Below are positions 28,521-33,738 of a stretch of DNA of 33,738 nucleotides, piece after piece (position 1 is the first letter of the stretch; every line of letters begins with the position of its first letter). The notes below the pieces were generated by a model. The model was not told the DNA's origin. It saw only the letters and a list, made by a program, of their open reading frames with translations, and did not search any database. A program made the translations under genes and the position numbers. This DNA comes from Gemmatimonadota bacterium (lineage in GTDB: Bacteria > Gemmatimonadota > Gemmatimonadetes > Longimicrobiales > Gaopeijiaceae). Location of the stretch: the NCBI GenBank assembly GCA_009841475.1, contig VXLT01000110.1:1-33738 (forward strand). Reading direction: 5' to 3'.

Positions 28521-30785
28521 ATGTCCGCGACCCGCAGCCCCCGCATTTCCGACGACCCCACCTTCCTGGCGTTCCTGCCGGTGCTTTGCGCCGTTTGGGC
28601 CGACGGGCTCATGGAGGACGCCGAACTCAGCGCGGTCAGCGGCGCCCTGGACGGCGCCAGCTGGATGACGGCCGAGGGGCGCTCGCGCGTGCTCGACTGG
28701 CTCGACCCCGCGCATCCCCCGTCGCCTGCGGTGTACGGCGGCGCCCTGGAGAGGCTCCGGGACGGGATGGGCGACAGCCGGACGCTCGCCATGGCGGGCG
28801 TGACATTGTCTGGACGGGTCGCGGCATGGCGCGGCGACGCACTCGGCACGCTGGTCCAGCTGGAGCTGGCGCTGGGGCTGGCCGGGGCGGAGGCGCTGCG
28901 CGAACTGACCCGCACCGAGGGGATGGTGGTGCCCGTGGACCGGGGGGTGCCGGCGCCATCCCGCGCCGCGAGGGAGGCCGCGGCGCTCTTGCAGGGCGAC
29001 TACCCCGAGGTCCGTGCCCGGGTGCGTGCCGTGCTGGGGCGTCCCGAGATGCGCATGCCGGACGAGATGCCGCGCGGCGAGTACCGCGAGCGCACCCTCG
29101 CCGCGGTCCGGGTCCTGGCCGAGGAGGGGCTCGGCGCGATCTCCTACCCGCGCGAGTTCGGTGGCGGGGGGGATCCGGCCGCCGCCGTGGCCGCCTTCGA
29201 AGAGCTCGCCCTGGGAGACCTCAGCGTGCTGGTCAAGTACGGCGTGCAGTTCGGGCTCTTCGGAGGCAGCATCGCGCAGCTCGGCACGGAAAAGCACCAC
29301 CGCCGCTATCTCCACCGGATCGCCACCCTCGCCCTGCCCGGCTGCTACGCGATGACCGAAACAGGGCACGGCTCCAACGTTCGCGACCTCCGCACCACCG
29401 CCGACCACGACCCCGAAACCGGGGGGTTCGTCATCACCACCCCCGACGACGACGCACGCAAGGACTACATCGGCAACGCCGCGCTGCACGGCCACGAGGC
29501 CACCGTCTTCGCCCGGCTGCGCGCCGGGGCCCGCGACCACGGCGTCCATGCCTTCCTGGTCCGCATCCGCGACGAACACGGCAACGTCGCCCCCGGCGTC
29601 CGGATCGAGGACTGCGGGGCGAAGCAGGGGCTGAACGGCGTCGACAACGGGCGCATCTGGTTCGACGGCGTGCGCGTCGGACCGGACGCGCTGCTGGACC
29701 GCTTCGCCCGTATCACGCCGGACGGCGAATACGAAAGCCCGATCCCGAACCCGGGGCGCCGCTTCTTCACCATGCTCGGCACCCTGGTCGCGGGGCGGAT
29801 CAGCATCGCGGCCGCCTCCCACACGGTCGCGAAGAAGGGGCTGGCGATCGCGTTGCGCTACGCAGCCGACCGGCGTCAGTTCGGTCCAGCCGGGGGTGCT
29901 GAAGTCCCCATCCTCGACTACCTGGCGCTCCAGCGCGAGCTCCTCCCCCGGCTCGCCACCTCTTACGCCACCACCTTCGCGCTCCGCGACCTCGTCAGGC
30001 GCTTCGCCGACCCCGCTACCGACCGCCGCGAGCTGGAGGTGCGGGCTGCCGCGCTCAAGGCCGTCACGTCACGCCACGCGCTCGGCACCCTGCAGGCGTG
30101 CCGCGAAGCCTGCGGCGGCCTGGGCTATCTCACGGAGAGCCGATTCGCGCAGATGAAGGCGGACACCGATGTCTTCACCACCTTCGAGGGCGCCAATCCG
30201 GTTCTGCTGCAGCTCGTCGCCAAGGGTCGGCTGTCACGCTTCCGGCGCGAGATCGGCGATCTGAGCATGTGGGGCATGGCGCGTTACCTCGCCGATCTCG
30301 CCGGCACCCGTCTCGCGGACATGAACCCCGTGATCACGCGCCGCACCGACCCCGGCCACCTCGCCGACTTCGACTTCCAGCTCTCGGCGCTGCGCTACCG
30401 CGAGCAGCGGCTGATGCGCTCCGCGGCCCGGCGCCTCAAGCACCGCCTGGACAAGGGGATGGACAGCTTCGACGCAGTCAACGCCTGCCAGGACCACCTC
30501 ATCACCTTTGCGCGGGCCTACCCCGACTGCGCCCTGCTCTCGACTTCGGTCGCGGCCCTGAGCGAGATGGACGATTCCGCGGGCAAGGCGCTCATCAGCG
30601 AGGTCGTCGCGCTGTATGGCCTGGCCACCCTGGAGGCGCACCGCGCCTGGTACCTGGAGACGGGGTACTTCGAGCCGGCCAAGAGTGAAGCCGTGCGTCG
30701 CGAGGTCAACGAGCGCTGCCGGAGGCTGGCGCCGCGGGCGCTGGAGCTTGTTGACGCGTTCGGGATCCCGGAGGAGTTGCTGTAG
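28521..30785 (+). CDS. Acyl-CoA oxidase/dehydrogenase-like flavoenzyme with extra N-terminal helical domain
   Basis: The 754-residue product is much longer than a 380-residue acyl-CoA dehydrogenase and follows the acyl-CoA oxidase plan: [16 protein letters not shown] (FAD/substrate loop), [23 protein letters not shown]-type beta-domain (positions about 370-395), a RRQFGP segment, and [16 protein letters not shown] with E556 as probable catalytic base, then a long C-terminal helical domain. The first about 70 residues ([22 protein letters not shown]) resemble a TerB-like helical module, which is unusual. It should introduce the trans-2 double bond in fatty acyl-CoA; whether electrons go to oxygen or to a flavoprotein cannot be read from sequence. 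ATG 28521 was chosen; upstream in-frame ATGs at 28341 and 28467 give non-conserved sequence. Confidence 0.87.
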   Translation: MSATRSPRISDDPTFLAFLPVLCAVWADGLMEDAELSAVSGALDGASWMTAEGRSRVLDWLDPAHPPSPAVYGGALERLRDGMGDSRTLAMAGVTLSGRVAAWRGDALGTLVQLELALGLAGAEALRELTRTEGMVVPVDRGVPAPSRAAREAAALLQGDYPEVRARVRAVLGRPEMRMPDEMPRGEYRERTLAAVRVLAEEGLGAISYPREFGGGGDPAAAVAAFEELALGDLSVLVKYGVQFGLFGGSIAQLGTEKHHRRYLHRIATLALPGCYAMTETGHGSNVRDLRTTADHDPETGGFVITTPDDDARKDYIGNAALHGHEATVFARLRAGARDHGVHAFLVRIRDEHGNVAPGVRIEDCGAKQGLNGVDNGRIWFDGVRVGPDALLDRFARITPDGEYESPIPNPGRRFFTMLGTLVAGRISIAAASHTVAKKGLAIALRYAADRRQFGPAGGAEVPILDYLALQRELLPRLATSYATTFALRDLVRRFADPATDRRELEVRAAALKAVTSRHALGTLQACREACGGLGYLTESRFAQMKADTDVFTTFEGANPVLLQLVAKGRLSRFRREIGDLSMWGMARYLADLAGTRLADMNPVITRRTDPGHLADFDFQLSALRYREQRLMRSAARRLKHRLDKGMDSFDAVNACQDHLITFARAYPDCALLSTSVAALSEMDDSAGKALISEVVALYGLATLEAHRAWYLETGYFEPAKSEAVRREVNERCRRLAPRALELVDAFGIPEELL

Positions 30786-30936
30786 GCGGCGATTGCCGGA
30801 GATGTGGGACAGATGGCGTGAAACGGATGAAGGAACCGGCGCCGACATTCGTACTTGACTAGGAGTCTTGCACGAATCCCGGTTCGGGAAAATGCTCAAT
30901 CGAGAATCCGAGCCCTCGACCCCGAGGAGGCACCCC

Positions 30937-31950
30937 GTGACACTGCTGCGCCTTGCCATGGCAAGCCCTATTGTCGCCCTGATCTCCGCACCCCCTTCCA
31001 GCGCGCAGGCCCCGGAGCACCGCTGGCTGCCCGAACCGGTTCTCGTGGCCAGTTTCGTGGACGAGGACGGAACCCTCTTCGGCGACCCCCAGGAAATCGT
31101 TGCCCTCCCGCACGGCGCATTTGCACTGGCCGACAGAGGGGAAAACACCATCCGCGCGTTCCTCGCCGATGGCAGTCCAGCGTGGACCTTCGGGCGCTCG
31201 GGGGCCGGGCCGGGCGAATTCGGCTCTATTCAGGACATCGACGTGTCGCCCGCGGGCGAAGTGCTGGTGCTGGACCGGCGACTGGGCCGCGCGACTATTC
31301 TCGATGCGGCTACGGGGAAGCAGGTCACCGGTTTCAGCATCCCTACCGGGGGTCAGTATGGCATCCTGCCCTCCTCCGGTCGCGGGCGCGTGCTGGTGAT
31401 CCCGGAGGGCGAAAAGGACAAGACCCTCTGGGTGGCTGTTTCTGAAGACGGTGCGGCGCTGGAATCGGCCGACATGCCGGTGGCCTGCGCTCACGGCCTG
31501 GCGTGCGAGGCCTATTCCGCTACCACCGGGTCGATGGGCGCCGCGCTGGCGTTTCGGTGGTCGAGCAAGGTGATCTTCCTGGATCCGGGCGGTTCCGTGC
31601 GTTTCACCATCGATGGCGTCGAGGGGCTACCGGTCCCGGATGTGAACACGGAGAGCACCACTATTCCGGGACTGGGCAACGCGACCGTCACGAGAGTCGA
31701 CCGGTCGGCGGGTACCGCGACCGCGGGACTCACCGGCGACGAATTGAACCTATATGTGCTTTTCGGCGGTTCGGAGGAGGAGGAACGCCGCCGCATTGTC
31801 AACGTCTACTCGGTCGCGACCGGAGACTACAGGGGCTCGTTCCTGTTTCCGAACAGCCTGGCGGGACTGGCGATCCTCTCGGACGGCAGGCTCGCTACCC
31901 TGGACCGGGACTACATCCCGACCGTGCACATCTGGGAGCTGTCCTGGTAG
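30937..31950 (+). CDS. Exported 6-bladed beta-propeller protein
   Basis: The 337-residue product has a signal peptide (LLRLAMASPIVALISAPPSSAQ) and then propeller blades with the signature FGRSGAGPGEFGSIQDIDV, shared with two other genes in this window. One loop contains Cys residues (VACAHGLACEAYS) that may form a disulfide. A near-perfect AGGAGG lies 6 bases before GTG 30937, which decides the start against TTG 30868 and ATG 30892. It lies 151 bp downstream of the acyl-CoA enzyme gene and converges with tyrS. The ligand or enzymatic role is unknown. Confidence 0.8.
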   Translation: MTLLRLAMASPIVALISAPPSSAQAPEHRWLPEPVLVASFVDEDGTLFGDPQEIVALPHGAFALADRGENTIRAFLADGSPAWTFGRSGAGPGEFGSIQDIDVSPAGEVLVLDRRLGRATILDAATGKQVTGFSIPTGGQYGILPSSGRGRVLVIPEGEKDKTLWVAVSEDGAALESADMPVACAHGLACEAYSATTGSMGAALAFRWSSKVIFLDPGGSVRFTIDGVEGLPVPDVNTESTTIPGLGNATVTRVDRSAGTATAGLTGDELNLYVLFGGSEEEERRRIVNVYSVATGDYRGSFLFPNSLAGLAILSDGRLATLDRDYIPTVHIWELSW

Positions 31951-31964
31951 CGGGAAGGATCCCC

Positions 31965-33233
31965 CTACCCCACCACCTCCACCACCAGGTGCCGCTTCCT
32001 CCCCACGCGGACGATCACGAAGCGCCCCTCGATGGCGTCTTCGGCTCGCACCATCGCGCCGATCTCGGCCACCCTCGCGCCGTTGAGGTAGACCCCCCCA
32101 CCCCGAATCAGCCGCCGCGCCTCGCTGCGGGACGCGGTCGTCCCGGCATCCGCCATCACCACCGCGAGCTCCACCCCGCCCTCCAGTTCCCCCCTCGCGA
32201 CCACCGTCTGCGGCACATCGGCGAAGATCTCCTCGATGTCGGCCGCCCCGAGCCCCTCCAGGCTCCCCCCGAAGAGCACCCCCGATGCGCGCACCGCGCG
32301 GTCCAGCCCGTCGGCCCCGTGGACCGCGCGGGTCATCTCCGCCGCCAGGCGCTTCTGGGCCTCACGCCGGTGCGGCTCTTCGGCGACGGCCGCCGCCAAC
32401 TCGTCGACCGCGGCCCGGTCAAGCAGGGTGAACATCTTCAGGAAGCCGATCACGTCGCCGTCGGCGGTGTTCAGCCAGAACTGGTAGAAGCGGTACGGCG
32501 AGGTGCGATCGGGGTCGAGCCAGACCGTCCCCTCCTCGGTCTTGCCGAACTTCACGCCGCTCGCCGACTCGACGAGGGGGAAGACGACGCCGTGGCAGCG
32601 GGGCCCGCCCATCCGGCGCACCAGGTCGATTCCGGCCGTGATGTTCCCCCACTGGTCGGAGCCGCCCATCTGCAGCGTGCACCCGTACCTGCGGTTGAGC
32701 TCGAAGAAGTCGTAGGCCTGCAGCAGCTGGTAGCTGAACTCCGTGAAGGAGATGCCGGATTCGTCGTCCTTAAGGCGCCGCCGCACCGACTCCTTGCGGA
32801 GCATCGCGTTGACCGAGAAGTGCTTGCCGACGTCCCGCAGGAAGTCCACCAGCCCGAGGCCGTCGAGCCAGTCGAGGTTGTTCGCCATGCGGGCAGGCGC
32901 GGTCCGCGACTCGAAGTCCAGGAACGACGCCAGCTGCCGGTGAATCGCATCCGCATTCTCCTCGGCCATGGCCCGGTCGAGAAGCGCGCGCTCCGAAGCC
33001 TTGCCGGACGGGTCGCCGATGAGGCCGGTGCCGCCGCCGACCAGCGCGATCGGGCAGTGGCCCGCCCGCTGCAGGTGCACGAGTCCCATGATGGGGACGA
33101 GCGATCCCACGTGAAGCGACGAGGCGGTGGGGTCGAAGCCGATGTAGCCCGTGACCTGGCCCGCCGCGAAGGCGGCCGCCGCGTGTTCACTCGCGTCGGC
33201 GAGAAGACCGCGCCAACGCAGTTCCTCGATCAT
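31965..33233 (-). CDS. tyrS: Tyrosyl-tRNA synthetase
   Basis: The 422-residue class I synthetase attaches tyrosine to tRNA-Tyr. GYIGFDPTASSLHVGSL holds the HIGH-type motif (HVGS), FTEFSYQLLQAYDF and MGGSDQWGNI line the tyrosine site, and VKFGKTEEG is the KMSKS-type loop in its TyrRS form. A C-terminal S4 RNA-binding domain follows (SRSEARRLIRGGGVYLNG). The length is normal. I start at ATG 33233 with GGGAG 6 bases upstream. The start overlaps the TGA of the acyl-CoA synthetase gene (ATGA); an upstream open frame to 33467 is only that gene's shadow. No T-box-like leader is visible. Confidence 0.97.
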   Translation of the reverse strand: MIEELRWRGLLADASEHAAAAFAAGQVTGYIGFDPTASSLHVGSLVPIMGLVHLQRAGHCPIALVGGGTGLIGDPSGKASERALLDRAMAEENADAIHRQLASFLDFESRTAPARMANNLDWLDGLGLVDFLRDVGKHFSVNAMLRKESVRRRLKDDESGISFTEFSYQLLQAYDFFELNRRYGCTLQMGGSDQWGNITAGIDLVRRMGGPRCHGVVFPLVESASGVKFGKTEEGTVWLDPDRTSPYRFYQFWLNTADGDVIGFLKMFTLLDRAAVDELAAAVAEEPHRREAQKRLAAEMTRAVHGADGLDRAVRASGVLFGGSLEGLGAADIEEIFADVPQTVVARGELEGGVELAVVMADAGTTASRSEARRLIRGGGVYLNGARVAEIGAMVRAEDAIEGRFVIVRVGRKRHLVVEVVG

Positions 33234-33738
33234 GTCGTCTCCCGTGGGTGTGTGGCTGGGGACGGACCGCTCCCGGCCGGGTCGAGGAGCGCCGCGGCCG
33301 CCGCTCGCATCACCTTTCCCGTCCACGTTCGGGGCAGCGCCTCGACGACCAGTATGCGGGACGGGCAGCGGCCTCGCACCAGCCGGTCGCGGCAGTGACC
33401 GTCCACCGCCTCCACACTGACGGTCGCCAAATCGCCCTCCACCACCGCGGCCACCACCTCGCCCCACTCCTCGTCGGGCACCCCGAAGACCACCGCTTCC
33501 CGCACCCCGGGCAGCCCCTCGATCACCCGCTCGACCTCGGCCGGGCTCACGTTCAGCCCCCCGCTCACAATCATCGCATCGGCGCGGCCTTCGATCCAGA
33601 CGAGGCCGTCAGGGTCGACGCGTCCCAGGTCGCGGGTAGAGAACCAGCCGTCCGGGTCGGTTTCGAGCGCTTCGGGCTGGGCGCCGGGCCCGGGGATGAC
33701 GATGGACGCCAGAGTGGGGCCGCGGACCTGGAGGGGGG
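33230..33738 (-). CDS. C-terminal part of an AMP-forming acyl-CoA synthetase, MenE-like (5' end beyond window)
   Basis: The frame is open to the window's end, so only the last 169 or so residues are present. Motifs of ANL-family adenylating enzymes appear in order: VRGPTL, GWFSTRDLGRVDPDG (A8-type hinge region), GRADAMIVSGGLNVSPAEVE, and LPRTWTGKVMR with the conserved catalytic Lys. The set, especially VRGPTL and IVSGGLNVSPAEVE, is closest to o-succinylbenzoate-CoA ligase (MenE) in my judgement. The N-terminal part that would decide this is missing, so no symbol is given. It is translationally coupled to tyrS by ATGA, although the functions are unrelated. Confidence 0.8.
   Translation of the reverse strand, partial: PLQVRGPTLASIVIPGPGAQPEALETDPDGWFSTRDLGRVDPDGLVWIEGRADAMIVSGGLNVSPAEVERVIEGLPGVREAVVFGVPDEEWGEVVAAVVEGDLATVSVEAVDGHCRDRLVRGRCPSRILVVEALPRTWTGKVMRAAAAALLDPAGSGPSPATHPRETT

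Noticed and set aside
33233-33467. N-terminal extension of tyrS.
   Set aside because: Gly/Arg-rich sequence without TyrRS similarity that is simply another frame of the acyl-CoA synthetase gene.

Overview
The window is a chromosome-like, very GC-rich stretch (clearly above 65% by eye) with about 27 protein-coding genes, two of them cut by the window edges. I see no rRNA, tRNA, CRISPR array, transposase, integrase or phage gene. The gene content points to a Gemmatimonadota-type bacterium (possibly a marine or sponge-associated lineage), with Acidobacteriota as the alternative. The pointers are 6-bladed beta-propeller proteins with the GPGE[FY] signature, an amidohydrolase lipoprotein, a sortilin/BNR-like C-terminus, exported quinoproteins, DUF6152/DUF6644 proteins and Ig-like lipoproteins. 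This assignment is inference from gene families, not a search result.

Layout. 1-5.5 kb: end of a BNR/VPS10-like exported protein; a coiled-coil membrane protein translationally coupled to an ornithine cyclodeaminase-family enzyme; a DinB-fold protein; glpD; and, divergently, an M19 dipeptidase-like protein. 5.6-13.5 kb: a propeller lipoprotein behind a permease carrying two universal-stress domains, a TlpA-type thioredoxin lipoprotein, an M50-type membrane protease, and a coupled amidohydrolase/propeller pair.

13.5-26 kb is the most distinctive part, an exported redox region. A structured leader (promoter, tiny ORF with an exceptionally strong ribosome site, strong hairpin) precedes a cytochrome c/PQQ-type quinoprotein. 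Two related exported proteins of unknown function and a DUF6152 protein follow. Converging on these from the other strand are a cytochrome c-like lipoprotein and two DUF6644 membrane proteins. Next, on the plus strand, is a 953-residue fusion of a PQQ alcohol dehydrogenase-type propeller to a serine beta-lactamase/EstB-type esterase domain. An Ig-domain metallopeptidase lipoprotein and a short stand-alone Ig lipoprotein close the region.

26-33.7 kb is mostly housekeeping: greA, purK and purE on the minus strand, an acyl-CoA oxidase/dehydrogenase-like enzyme with an extra N-terminal domain, a third beta-propeller protein, tyrS, and the 3' part of an acyl-CoA synthetase (MenE-like) overlapping tyrS. 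Four-base start/stop overlaps (ATGA, GTGA, TTGA) are frequent and support tight translational coupling. Several starts are GTG or TTG and were chosen by Shine-Dalgarno position.
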